From: Desmodus rotundus
Taxonomy: Eukaryota > Chordata > Mammalia > Chiroptera > Phyllostomidae
Length of the DNA: 64,000 bases
Direction: 5' to 3'
Assembly (NCBI RefSeq): GCF_022682495.2
Contig: NC_071389.1
Location: forward strand, 187,349,556 to 187,413,555
Part shown: in pieces, positions 22,263 to 32,852 of the stretch
How the letters are laid out: every line of letters begins with the position of its first letter
Position numbering within the stretch: the first letter of the stretch is position 1
Notes under the pieces: generated by a model
Seen by the model: the letters and a program-made list of their open reading frames with translations, nothing else
The model's database searches: none
What the model was told of the DNA's origin: nothing
Program-made: the position numbers and the translations under genes

Positions 22263-22894
22263 AGCAGGACCAGCCCTGCAGACTTCCCAAATTCTTTCTT
22301 CTTCAAGACCCTGCTCAGAAGATCAGAGACCGCCCTACTTCAACACACAGTGGAAGGTCCAGAGCCTGGGCCATACACTTTCCATAAGTCACTTAAATTC
22401 TCCAGCCCTATGCTTTCTCATCCAGAGGCAGAAGATGGCATCTAGGCCATGAATGGCCACAGGGACAGGACAGGTAACCTCTGTACCAGAAGGCAACTGG
22501 CATGGCGGCACAGGGGAGACTGGAGGCTGCAGGCTCTGACTGAGCAGAGAAGCGGCTGCTCTATCACAGTCCATTGGGACTGGGTGGGTGTGCCCTCCAG
22601 AAATGCCAGATCTGAATTTTTAAGAGAAGCCATAAATCTGGATTTTTTTTGTAAGTGTGTCTGATTTCTTTTAACTGGTTAATTTCTTGTAACAGGCCAA
22701 ACAAAATACACGTGTGGGGAACATTCAGGCTGTGAGTCCACTTGTGCAACCTCTGGACAAGAGCTCTGTAGGGTTGCCTTCGGCGTGAGGATTCTTAGGC
22801 ACTTGCCCCTGAACCTCCCTGGTTGAATAAGTTGTTCTGTCACTGGTTGCAGCTTCTCTGCCATCCCCTCCCCTTTCTGGGAAAACCAAAGGCT
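22263..22894. other. Mostly unrecognised; weak MIR trace
   Basis: TCACTTAAATTCTCCAGCCC near 22388-22407, preceded by GAGCCTGGGCC, is a weak MIR-like core in plus orientation. The rest is unrecognised. Confidence 0.4.
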
Positions 22895-23075
22895 TTTGTC
22901 TAAGCACTTTGCTGTACTAACTTTAATCTTCACCACAACCCTATTAGAAAGGCATTATCATTCACAATTTGTACATAAGGGAATGAAGTTAAGTAACTTG
23001 CCCAAGATCATGCAGTTAGCAAGTGGAAGAGCCAGAATCCAAAGTCAAAATGCCTGATTCCAGCGTCTGTGTATC
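22895..23075 (-). mobile_element. MIR SINE, minus
   Basis: TCTTCACCACAACCCTATTA, AAGTTAAGTAACTTGCCCAA and GTTAGCAAGTGGAAGAGCCA follow MIR in reverse orientation closely. Confidence 0.85.
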
Positions 23076-23389
23076 ATACACTTACCGACTAGGTTGGCAC
23101 ACTTTCAAAAGTGAAAGGAGATACTGTTAATAACAATACCAGGACAACAGATGTAAACCACAACTATTGTAGGCCAACCAGGACCTAAGGCCTCCCTGCA
23201 TCTTCTTCCACTCCAAACGTACTCTTTGAGTGGTCTGCAATTTCAGGAAAAGGACACTGACTTTGCAGCCACACTCTGGCTTAACTGAGCTGAAGCAAAT
23301 AGGACTTTGCTCAGTGCCTGCTCCTTGGTAGGAACTCAACACATGTCTGTTTCCTTCAGTCAAGTTCAGCTGGGGAATATACTCAAGGA
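23076..23389. other. Mostly unrecognised; L2/MIR-like fragment
   Basis: TGCTCAGTGCCTGCTCCTTG and TAGGAACTCAACACATG near 23309-23346 resemble the 3' block of L2 or MIR in plus orientation. Nothing else was recognised. Confidence 0.4.
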
Positions 23390-23660
23390 TAGCCTAGAGC
23401 CCTGATTCTTGAAGAACTCATAATACAATTGATAGGGAAACGAAGAACATAAATGAAAACTCTTAAAAGGTCATGCAAAGTCTGAACAATCTGGGCTGAG
23501 CCCAGGAGTCCAGAGACGGTCTCTCTCTCAGGTTTTCAATTTCTAAGGGTGAATGAGGCTCACACTGAGTCTTGAAGACTGAGTATAAGATGGAAAGGCT
23601 AGAGTTGTGGATAGCTTCAAAAAAAGACAAAGAGTTCACTCGGAAATTAAAGAGAGACTC
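23390..23660 (-). mobile_element. L2 LINE fragment, minus
   Basis: TTGAAGAACTCATAATACAA and CACTGAGTCTTGAAGACTGA fit an antisense L2 3' region. It is well diverged. Confidence 0.5.
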
Positions 23661-24869
23661 AGGAGGGTCTTTGTGACTGAACTCGGTGTTTCAACTCCAT
23701 TCCAACTTTTATCATACTCTACATAGGACGGCACAGGAAAATGTCCTTTTTGTTTAAAGTTCTGCGTACTCTGTCATTATTTTGCACCCATTCACAAACC
23801 CCTAGAGGACCCTGGTGAGGACTCGAACCTCCTAGGCACTGAAAGTCCAGGCAGCAATTTCCGAGGAGAATTGGCCTGTGGTTTTTGAGAACTTCTGAAT
23901 TAAAGAGTTTTGAACAGAATGCTGCCCATCACAATGGGTTTTACCGTAAGAGCAACAGCTGCTAGGTACTTCGTCCCCCTGGTTTATGTAAAAAGGAAGA
24001 GCAATTTCATCCTGCTTTTTCTCAAGTGCGGGAAATTCTAAACTGGCTCAACACTTCCCTCTAGTGTGCGAAATGGGAAGACGTGAGGATGAGAGAGCTT
24101 TCGTGACAAAGCCAGCTAGGTAGACTGGAGAAGGTGAGAGGAAAGAAACGCTCTCGTATCTGCAGAAGGTCCATGAATTTATAAATATTTAAGTGTCCTA
24201 AGAAACAGACAAATCTTTCCATGATAATAAAAAAAAGTTCTAAGACGGTACTTCCCACAGATTAGAATGTGCTACAAAGCACCGGTCCTGTATGGTCTTC
24301 TCTTCCCCCAGCCTCTCTAAGGGCCTTGGTTACATAAGTTAGGTGTCCTCTGCACACCATGTTCCTCAACCCCCTGTCACAAAATCAGTGTTTCGTAAGG
24401 GCTGGAAGAGTAAAGGCTCTGGAAAGTTATGCAGTGATGAAATTCCATTTCCCACACATTTTTGACCACTGAACTTTTTCTAATTTTTTTCTCATACCTC
24501 CATGCCATTCCCCTGGGACGACTGCTCGTGGAGCATGATTTGGACCAGGCTAGAGGGAAAAAACACAAGGCTCTTACCTTAAGCTCCCCATATGATGAAA
24601 GAAGGCCTGTCCCACAGGTGTTGGTGGCTCCACTTTTCTTGCAAAAATCTAGCTCAAAAGGAAATCAATAGAGCTGACCAAAGCAAAAAGCAGAAGAACG
24701 GGATGATGACTGATGCCAAATATCTGGTCCATAGTGCCAAGGACGGGAGATTCCACAGGAGGCTGAGGGCTAATCCAGTCCTGCCCCACCCCACAGCCAG
24801 CCCAGTCCAGTCTTTAAACAGGACACATAACCTACTTACAGTCCTCCTCATGCGTCACACTCACTCTAT
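23661..24869. other. Unrecognised sequence
   Basis: No element, exon or RNA gene recognised. Overlapping frames on both strands around 24377-24851 give no domain. Confidence 0.5.
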
Positions 24870-24975
24870 GTGTATCAAAGTTCATCCGAGGCTCCGTTCA
24901 AGTGTCCCCTTCTTCAAATTTCCTCCTGACTCTAGGCCCCATTGAGCATTTCCTTTTCTGACCTTCAATTAGATC
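24870..24975 (+). mobile_element. L2 LINE fragment, plus
   Basis: TCAAGTGTCCCCTTCTTCAA and TTTCCTCCTGACTCTAGGCC match the L2 segment 'tcaaatgtcacctcctcaga ... ccctgaccac' in plus orientation. Confidence 0.5.
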
Positions 24976-25115
24976 GTCCTATTATTTATTCATCAAAGAC
25001 GCATTCAATACCCGCTACATGCACAACACAGTGCTGGGAACACAGATCAAGAAAAGGCGAAGAGCCTCCCCTCAGGAGCTCGCAGTTCCTACCACTGGAG
25101 GGAGATGTGAAGAGG
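24976..25115 (-). mobile_element. L2 LINE 3' end, minus
   Basis: TATTATTTATTCATCAAAGA, CAACACAGTGCTGGGAACAC and CCCTCAGGAGCTCGCAGTTC are the L2 3' end in reverse. It faces the preceding plus-strand L2 piece. Confidence 0.75.
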
Positions 25116-25504
25116 AAACAGCACAGGCTCCGCTCCAAGAAAGACCGCAGCTGATGAAGATACAGGAAGTTGCAAACATGTTTGCTTGTAGAGCACATCC
25201 AACAGGGCTCTCACCATGATTGCAGGGAGTGCCCGGGACAAGGCTGGGCTCCGGGTAAACACGCTATGGATACTCGCTTGTTTTGTTGTTGTTGTTACTG
25301 CCACTGCTGTTATACGTTACGTTTGTGTTCCATTACTTTATTCTCATTTTTCTGCCCAAGAAAATTGGAGGGTAAGAGGCCATCTCCTCCAAAAGTGGTG
25401 TAGTTGGTGAAAGTATTTCTTTAGTTAATGACTGGTAACTACCAAACCAATGACACTATATTTCTCCGCCTGTAAAATGATGCAATCCATGACTGTCCTT
25501 TGGC
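25116..25504. other. Unrecognised sequence
   Basis: No element or exon recognised. Confidence 0.5.
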
Positions 25505-25675
25505 TAATTTCATTGATTCATCAATTCCTTCCTTTATTCGTACGACTAATATGGATGGATCCCCATTATGTGCCAGCCCATGTGCTCGGCAGGGGGAATT
25601 TAGTGATAAACAAGACAGATACGGTCTCTGTCTCCTGGAGCTTGCTTTATCCCAGGTAGGGGAGATAATTTAAAT
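25505..25675 (-). mobile_element. L2 LINE 3' end, minus
   Basis: CAATTCCTTCCTTTATTCGT, CCATTATGTGCCAGCCCATG, GTGATAAACAAGACAGATAC and TGTCTCCTGGAGCTTGCTTT follow the L2 3' end in reverse orientation. Confidence 0.75.
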
Positions 25676-25954
25676 GGTATTATGTTATGTGAATGTATTT
25701 TTTGAGATGTAGGGATGGGAAAATGTAGAGTATTATAGTAACTTAAGCTCTATTGCCACGCTTGGCCTCCAGTCTCTGGAACGGAGGCTGTCACATGCTT
25801 ACCTGGCCCTGTGCCTGGTTTCATAGGCACTTTCAGAAGTGTCTGCCGAACAAATTAATGAGTGGAGAAATTAATTAGAAGCATTGTTACTGAAATTCCA
25901 TCTGCTACCCAAGCAGTAATCATGGTGAAAAGAAATGGGTCAGTACGAATACAT
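25676..25954. other. Mostly unrecognised; weak L2-like trace
   Basis: CCCTGTGCCTGGTTTCATAG at 25806-25825 and AACAAATTAATGAGTGG resemble an L2 3' end in plus orientation, weakly. Confidence 0.4.
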
Positions 25955-26170
25955 GTGAGTTAATGAACTCCTGTTACGTGATAAATATGATATTATGTAC
26001 TTTACAATCATTGTCCTCCTCGCAACCATGCGTTGTTATTATACTGCCATTTGAGAAATGAGGAGGGAAAGAAGCCAGTGCCGGAATATTAAGTAACTTG
26101 TGCAGGGCTTCAAAACTATAAGCACATACAGTAAAGGACCCAGTGGCCTGAGGCACACTTACATTTTCCT
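25955..26170 (-). mobile_element. MIR SINE, minus
   Basis: TGTACTTTACAATCATTGTC, ACTGCCATTTGAGAAATGAG and TTAAGTAACTTGTGCAGGGC follow MIR in reverse. Confidence 0.7.
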
Positions 26171-26519
26171 TCTCCTTGAAGGGCAATTTTCATTCTTTCC
26201 CTAGATCCAATTTTTATTATTGGGGAACACGGTCTTCTTTCACAGAAAAACTAAGTGAGAATGGACGAGGCGATGAGTTCTACCTAATGTGTCACAGCTG
26301 GAGATAGGGACCATGGCTACTAGCTGACATTAATTCCTTGGAGGCAATTATTACCAGCCCCAACCTAATAGAAACCCAGGGCATCTCTGATAATGCAGTG
26401 TTGGTCTTCTAGCAACATTTTCCGGATAAAGTGAAACAAAGGACAGATTTCTCAACACGAAAAGGCCGGGAGTCTCTGTGCTGAGTGAGACTTGATGCAA
26501 AACCCAGTCTCACAGTAAC
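26171..26519. other. Unrecognised sequence
   Basis: No element or exon recognised. Confidence 0.5.
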
Positions 26520-26800
26520 AGGGCCAGAGGGGGCCTGAAAGTCACCCAGTCCGACTGTTTGCTTGATGCCTGCATCCCCTTTACTCTGTCCCCACCAAGG
26601 GCTGTCTAGCCTGAGCTCTCACTCCCCTGGGGCTGGAGAACTTCATGCCTGGGGTGGCCCATTTTATCACTGCAATGAGTTGATTGGAAAGCCTGATCTG
26701 TGTTGAGCTGAGATCTGCTTCAGAAATTTCTGCTCACTGGTTTTAATTTCCTCCCATAGGGTCACCCAGAGATCTGATCTGCTTTGCACATGGTTGGTGC
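26520..26800 (+). mobile_element. CR1/L3 LINE 3' end, plus
   Basis: CCTGAGCTCTCACTCCCCTG, TTGAGCTGAGATCTGCTTCA, CTGCTCACTGGTTTTAATTT and ATAGGGTCACCCAGAGATCT follow the order of the CR1/L3 3' end, in which an 'attgagctgaaatctgcctc' block precedes 'actggtcctagttctg'. This family is older than L2 activity in most lineages, and such copies are usually strongly diverged. Confidence 0.6.
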
Positions 26801-27442
26801 TTCAATATTGCGTGCATGATACTGTACTACCACACATTTATACCATTATATACTTAATGGTTTTGTCTTTCAATTCGCTGTAACTTAAACACCTATGTAA
26901 TCTCAAAACTGAGTAATAATATCTGTGAACTCATACGGTTGATGTATTCATTTATGTTTTTCTAATACGTATTAATTCTATTATCAATGTGTTATTAACT
27001 GCAGATATTATTTATATTGATGTTTTAATAATTAGCATTATTCTTAATGTATTATTAATTTATCCATGGTGGGGTGGCTACCCCATTTGGGGAAACACCA
27101 CACATGTCCCTCCTTCGTAGACAGTACTTGAAAAGAACCACAGCTAACTTCATTAGGACAAACACACCCGGTACTTTCAATCATATTTACATTATGCAAA
27201 ATTAATCACTACTCTGGTTATTTGCCTCCAATTTATTTGTCTATATCCTTATTTAGCTTGTATGGGTAGTCTCAAGTATAATTTCCTCAATAGAGATGCT
27301 CTGATTTTATTAATACAATCTGTATTTTCATGTTTTCTCGGCAGTCAAGCTACTATATGCATTTCTAAAGAATTCACTGGTCCCTAACACCTTTAAATCT
27401 TTTTTTATCTGCACCAATGTTGTCCCATCCTTTCCCACCTTG
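26801..27442. other. AT-rich sequence with many TAAT motifs
   Basis: From about 26815 to 27065 the DNA is rich in TAAT and ATTA words (CTATTATCAATGTGTTATTA and TGTTTTAATAATTAGCATTA are examples), the core recognised by many homeodomain proteins. There is no repeat signature. Composition alone could produce this. Confidence 0.4.
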
Positions 27443-27860
27443 TTCTTTCTCTTTTTTTTTTTTTTACAGATTTATTGAGCTATAACTAATGCAAAACATT
27501 GTGTGAGTTTAAGGTATACAGTGTGTTGATTTGATACCCTTATAAATTGCCAAATAATTACCACAGTAATGTTAGTTAATACCTTCAACCATCACACATA
27601 ATTAAATATTTTTTGTGGTAAGAACACTTCAGATCTAGTCTTTTAGCTACTTTCAGGTATATCAGTGTTGTTAACTATAATCGTTTTAATGTGTTAATTA
27701 AAATATCCACTCTCTCTTCCAGCCTACAGCTACCTACAGATTTGATAAACACGTATTCTGTATCTTCATCCAAATCACTGACAAGCATATGAACCTAGAA
27801 ACCTGTTTCTAGGTTGATAATAATCCATCGATCTCCTCGCTTTAGTAACTAGTGTCTATA
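27443..27860 (-). mobile_element. L1 3' end, antisense
   Basis: A T13 run at 27454-27466 is the reversed poly(A) tail. It is followed by GATTTATTGAGCTATAACTA, TAAGGTATACAGTGTGTTGA and GTATATCAGTGTTGTTAACT, the 3' UTR of an L1MA/L1MB-like element in reverse. Confidence 0.8.
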
Positions 27861-28194
27861 ATCTAATCCAAGTTTCTCCGTCATTAATCCGCTAGTGATT
27901 TCTGCCATTTAATATGGCCTACATAATACTATGGTAATTAATTACTTTCGTCATACTTAAATACTGCTCCATGTGGACAGATTTGATTGTTGAAAGATTC
28001 TTAAAGAATTCTTTAAACATTATTTACCTCTAAAGTTAAAATAAAGTTTGTTGAGTACCTAGTTATCCATTCATAGTATCAAATACTTGATATATAGTGA
28101 TCATTTTTTAATATAGTGGAAACTGGCATTTGAGGTTCCATGTCTAAACCAAATAAAAGACCTCGTGCTCATGATGGTAGGTTTTATGTCCTTA
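27861..28194. other. AT-rich unrecognised sequence
   Basis: No repeat signature. TAAT words recur (GTCATTAATCCGCTAGTGAT and ACTATGGTAATTAATTACTT). Confidence 0.4.
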
Positions 28195-28315
28195 AAATAC
28201 AGGGAAGTTCTTAAAAGGTCATAAAACCATCACAGTAAACCAGCTAGTAGGTAGAGAAGCTAAAATTCAAACTCAGGTGTGTCTGACATCAAAGCACAAC
28301 CCATTTGCATTCTAA
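28195..28315 (-). mobile_element. MIR SINE fragment, minus
   Basis: AACCAGCTAGTAGGTAGAGA and AATTCAAACTCAGGTGTGTC match the tRNA-related end of MIR in reverse ('agctagtaagtggcagagcc ... gattcgaacccaggcagtc'). Confidence 0.6.
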
Positions 28316-30089
28316 GATTGCAGGCTCAGAATGGAAAATGGTATTGAACAGATAGACATGACTGCTTTGGTGTTTGCTTGGTAGAGTGCTGGCATTTGCC
28401 AAGCTAATACATAACAGCTATCTTAGGAAAATATGAAATCCGCTGCTGAGGGCTTTGATTTGGAAACACTGAAAGCCTTAGTCACATAATCTGCATAGAA
28501 GAGAGGCTCATAGAGAAGTGAAGATGAAGCATTCTTGGACCTTGTGAGGAGTCTCATTGTGGAAGCTAGGAGCAGACAGCAACATTAGGAGGGGTGTAAA
28601 CTTTAATTTTGCACCTTAGAATGATAACTCTAAAGGTTGATGTGCCAAGCCAGAAAGCAGAATTTAAAATGAGCTTATCAGTGGTCTTTAATTGTGGCAC
28701 AATTCCATAGGAAGAAGAAATAAATGTTGTCCAGATAAATCCCCCAATCCTGCAGCTGCGACCACTGTAACTCACTGTCTTGCTCCTACTGGGTGAGTAA
28801 CACAGTAATGTCCTCTCTTTAACCACAGGACCTCTCCAGCCATATCCATGGGCACATAAGAAATCCAGCTCCTTTCTCTTAAGAGTTGCTGCCCTAGAAC
28901 TGCATTCTTCACCCCATCCTACGGAGGCTACAGAGGGCCAAGCAACATGAGAACCATTTCATAGTGATGTATGAGACTATCGGCTCCCAATGGAAAGACA
29001 GACTAGTGGCTGTGCCATATGAACTTCAGTTCCTGGATATTCACCCCTTTGGGAGAGAATTGAGATACAGCCTCTCTGCAACCTTGGCCCTATTTCTTAG
29101 CTCTTAAAGGGTGAGTAGCAAGCAAACTTTTCCAGTAGAAGGCTGTGTTTCCAGGTGCCAAAAATGCACTTGGCCATGAAAATTGTTGCAGAAGGCCTCT
29201 GGGGGAGCCTCTGTGTTTTTGCATGGTTGTGGGTTGCTAGGTCTGGGATAACCTGGGGCAGGCTGCATTGCTCACCAAATCCTTAAATAAAGTGCTTCAG
29301 CAACAGAACACAGGGTGAGCTCGCCTGGCTTTTCTGTCGGGGTTGGCAAAGGCGGCTACATAGCTGCCATGTCAAAGACCTCATGCAAGGTATGTCCAGA
29401 TGACTGCTCAGCATGGGAGGGAGCCAGACGTCTACCAATCCTTGTTTAAGGTAATCTGAAACACTTTTTAATAATAACTTCTTTAAAAAAAACTTTTCAC
29501 CTGATGCTAAATAGCAGAGAAGCCAAGTCGACGTAACTAGGGAGAATTCATTACAGCAGAAGCTGGCTTGCACACATAGTTTTCTTCTGTGGTCCAGGTA
29601 ACTATGCTCCCAAGAGATTTCAGGCTGAGACATCCCAAGACAAACTACAACACTGATGCCAGTGCCAACCTGGATCCCCAGAGAATCTGAAACCTTTGGG
29701 CTATAATGTGATCTGCTTGATTGCTAGAACAAACAGAAGGCCCTCCCATTGTCCCAGTGTGAGAAAGGCTTGGGTTGGCATCTGTCTGGGTGTGGCTCCT
29801 TCACTCAGCAAAGTAAACCTTCCCTGCTTTGGATGGATGCTTCTGAAACTACCAACATGTCTTGAAAGTGGCTAGGTGGCTCATAGAACTTTCTTTATTT
29901 GGCCTGTGGGGATTGGCATTTGGGATTCCAAATCACAAAGGAAGTCTGTCTCCACAGCTGCCCAGCGTGCCTTGATGCACAGGGGAATTAGGGTGTACTG
30001 GAAAGGTGTTCACAGAAGACAGTGGGGAAAAGTATGTGATTTTGCAGAGCAATTGCTTGGATGCTCTTCCCTGTCTCTGGTTTGAAATA
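28316..30089. other. Unrecognised, apparently unique sequence
   Basis: At almost 1.8 kb this is one of the longest stretches where I recognise no repeat. No convincing exon was found: the longest frame, 29283-29633 (-), lacks a known domain and bracketing splice sites. It would be a good place to look for conservation. Confidence 0.45.
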
Positions 30090-30690
30090 TTTCCATGGTC
30101 TCCTAATGGTGTCCCCTCAGACTGTTCTCAACACAATAGCCAAAGTCCTGCCATTCAGATCTAAGTCCCATCATGTCGCTGCCCTGCTCAGAACCTTCCA
30201 AGTCTTCATGACTCACTCAGAGTAAATTCAAGGTCAACGTCTTTATGAAAACCTATAGGCCTTATTGGCTCTAACTTCGTTTCGTATTACTTTGCTCTTT
30301 TTCCCACTCTGCTCAGCCACACTGGCCTCCTCGCTCTTCCTCAGGCACATTTCTGCCTCAGGGTCCTTGCACTTACTTTGTATTTGCCAAACTACAGGAC
30401 TTACCTCCTTAATAGCCTCTAGATTTGCTCTAATAGAATCTTCTTGGCAAGATTGCCTCTAACTCCTCCTAACCTCTTAGCACCCCTTCCTCTACTTCTT
30501 GCCTGATTTTTCTTCCTGGCATTTGTCAATGTCAAACAGACCACAAGGTCTACTTATGTATCACCTTTACTGTTTGCCTCTTCTGGATAAACAATCTCTG
30601 AAAGCAGAGACTTGTTCCCTGTTGAGCCCCCAAGATCTAAAGTATGTCTGACACAAGATAAGCACTCAGCAAATATGTATTTAGTAAGTG
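30090..30690 (+). mobile_element. L2 LINE 3' region, plus
   Basis: A well-ordered L2 3' region: CATCATGTCGCTGCCCTGCT, ACTGGCCTCCTCGCTCTTCC, CCTCAGGGTCCTTGCACTTA, AACAATCTCTGAAAGCAGAG and CAAGATAAGCACTCAGCAAA to the ATATGTATTTAGTAAGTG end. About 600 bp survive; no open frame does. Confidence 0.85.
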
Positions 30691-30810
30691 AATTATATCA
30701 TTTAATCCTCTCAACAACTGGTGAAGCAGATTCCTCTACGTCCATTTTGGAGATGAAGAAAATAGGGCTTAGAGACATTAGGTAACTTGCCCACATACTG
30801 ATGTCCACTG
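30691..30810 (-). mobile_element. MIR SINE, minus
   Basis: TATCATTTAATCCTCTCAAC, GTCCATTTTGGAGATGAAGA and TTAGGTAACTTGCCCACATA follow MIR in reverse; the tRNA-related end is missing. Confidence 0.75.
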
Positions 30811-31194
30811 CTGTGTCTTTGGCCGGACCTGTTAGTGGAGAGCACCATTATAGTTCTCCTGCTATAATAATGCATCATCCTACTATCTCTAATAATCTCC
30901 AGCCCCTTCCACACCAATTTCTACAGACCGAAGTTATCAGCATTCCCACCATGATTTCTCTTAGGACTTCCAAAGCAGAGAGCCATGCTTCTCCACATTC
31001 TAACTCGCTCTCTGCCCAGAGTGAGCCAATGAGATAAGGAGGTCTTCTTTAGCCCAGTCTAGTCAAGTACTGAAAAGAAACCCTAATAATTAGAACATTT
31101 GAAGTAGACTTTCTATAGCATATTGGATAGGGAATGTACTTTACAAAGCTTTCTTATTATGTGTTCTTCCTGGCCACTCTAGGTAAGCATTTTA
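30811..31194. other. Unrecognised sequence
   Basis: No element or exon recognised. Confidence 0.5.
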
Positions 31195-31385
31195 ACCCCT
31201 GACTCAAAAAGTCCTAGTGTACAGACAAACTCTCCTGCGTGCTCTCTGTGTGACCAAGAGCAACCTACTTAAATATCTCTTTGGCAAGATTTCCTAATTT
31301 ATAAAATAGTTCCTACTGCAGGGGGTGATTGTAGGGAGTGAATGAGATTACGTTCATGAAGCATTGGTGAGTATGATGAGAAACA
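31195..31385 (+). mobile_element. MIR SINE, plus
   Basis: CTCTGTGTGACCAAGAGCAA, CTACTTAAATATCTCTTTGG and AATGAGATTACGTTCATGAA follow MIR in plus orientation. Confidence 0.65.
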
Positions 31386-31387
31386 GG

Positions 31388-31585
31388 GGTGTCCAATGTT
31401 TTGGCGTCTCTACCCCACACTGGAAGAGGAGTTGTCTTAGGCCACACATTAAATACATTGTGACATGTAATCACACAAAAAATCTCATAATATTTTAAGT
31501 AAATTTATGATTGTGTGTTGGGCCACATTCAAAGCCACCCTGGGCTGCATGTGGCCCACAGGCTGCAGGTTAGACCACCCTGGCA
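31388..31585. mobile_element. hAT MITE with inverted termini
   Basis: Left terminus CAGGGGTGTCCAATGTTTTG and right terminus GGTTAGACCACCCTGG are imperfect inverted repeats. Inside are GTCTTAGGCCACACATTAAA, CAAAAAATCTCATAATATTT and TGGGCCACATTCAAAGCCAC. The length of about 200 bp and the termini fit a hAT-Charlie MITE. I cannot name the subfamily. Confidence 0.75.
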
Positions 31586-32097
31586 AAGAATATTTAGATA
31601 TAATGAAAAGACGTTAGCATGATTGCTGAGAGTGGGCATCTGAAGTGGCCCACGTGAGCTGAGTGACTTGTCAGCACTCTACAGTCACAACCACACTCGT
31701 GATGCCAGAAAACCTATCTAATAAATAAGTCCACTGTTGATAGATTGGCCCAAGTAAAAATGTGTGAATCAGTTTATCACTGTAGTTACAGACAAAGAGA
31801 ACTCATCAATCAAAAATACTAGTTAACAAACTTCCACTATGTTCTTTTCATTACAATGTCCTGATATTTAAAAACTAATAATAAAAAGGTCCCCATGTAT
31901 CTTACCAGTATATTAATAATATATTTGTTGAGATAAACATTTACACAGAAAAGAAGAACTAAGGGTAGTCTATGGTCAGTGGGTGGGGCCACAGACGCAG
32001 CAATGGCTGTCAAGATCGGAGGAGAAAGCTTTCTCAGAAAAGTAATCATGGAGGACTCGGAGGGAGCTGACACTTGGGGCTGGCCTTACATGTGAAC
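31586..32097. other. Unrecognised sequence
   Basis: No element or exon recognised. Confidence 0.5.
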
Positions 32098-32260
32098 TGG
32101 ATGTGTCATTGGAGAAACAGGTGATCTTGAAAGGTGAGGCTGAAAAGGAGAGACAGAGTTAGGAAGGAGGAGGCCTTGAATAACAGTTAAAAAACTTTGG
32201 CCGTGGTCCTGCAAGAACTGGGGGAGTGGGTCAGAGTTTAAGAACATAAGAATGAAGTAG
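32098..32260 (-). mobile_element. L2 LINE fragment, minus
   Basis: GGAGGAGGCCTTGAATAACA and TTTGGCCGTGGTCCTGCAAG resemble the antisense L2 block 'gggccttgaatgccag ... tttggactttatcctgaagg'. Confidence 0.5.
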
Positions 32261-32304
32261 AGTCAGAGAATCTGGACTGTCGGACCTGGACGGTACCTTT
32301 TGTA

Positions 32305-32460
32305 GTTGAGCCTCCACAGGGGACTAAGGAAGAAACAGAGGTCCAGAGAGAGGAAATGACTTGCCCAAGAGATTAGTTGACCCATCACCAAACCAAGACT
32401 TCAACTCAGGGCTGTGACTCCTAGGCTGTTATTCTCTCTACCATCCCATCTTTATAAAAT
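32305..32460 (-). mobile_element. MIR SINE, minus
   Basis: GGTCCAGAGAGAGGAAATGA, CTTGCCCAAGAGATTAGTTG and TTCAACTCAGGGCTGTGACT follow MIR in reverse. Confidence 0.7.
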
Positions 32461-32567
32461 GACAGCAGACCCATGATTAATTTTATGGGTCATAAAACCA
32501 AATAAGTCTCATATCTTTTATCCCACTTCCTTACATGTGAATTAACCATGAATGTGCAATGTACACT

Positions 32568-32587
32568 TACTGTTGCTAAATTTTAAT
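32568..32587. repeat. Target-site duplication, left, of VES SINE 1
   Basis: TACTGTTGCTAAATTTTAAT here matches the copy at 32833-32852 with one difference (T versus C at position 17). Together they bracket the SINE exactly. Confidence 0.9.
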
Positions 32588-32832
32588 TATTTTTATCCTC
32601 ACCCAAGGACACTTTTTCATTGCTTTTAGAGAGAGAGGAAGGGAGAGAGAGAAACATCGATGTGAGGGAAGCATCAATTGGTTGCCTCCCATACGTGCCC
32701 GGACTGGGGATCCTACATGCCCAGATCAGAGATCAAACCTGCAACCTCGGTATGTACCCTGACTAGGAATCAAACCCACAGGCTTTCGGTGATGGGACTA
32801 TGCTCCACCAATTGAATCACTCCAGCCAGGGC
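32588..32832 (-). mobile_element. VES-family tRNA-derived SINE, copy 1
   Basis: On the minus strand it starts GCCCTGGCTGGAGTGATTCA, carries an A-box-like region and a degraded B box, then a body with GAGGCAACCAATTGATGCTT and the TTTCTCTCTCTCCC pyrimidine block, ending GGGTGAGGATAAAAATA. VES SINEs are restricted to bats, which is the best taxonomic marker in the window. A 20-bp target duplication flanks it. The B box is diverged (GGTTTGATTCC on the minus strand), so transcription by pol III is unlikely now. Confidence 0.9.
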
Positions 32833-32852
32833 TACTGTTGCTAAATTTCAAT
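32833..32852. repeat. Target-site duplication, right, of VES SINE 1
   Basis: TACTGTTGCTAAATTTCAAT, the partner of 32568-32587. Confidence 0.9.
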
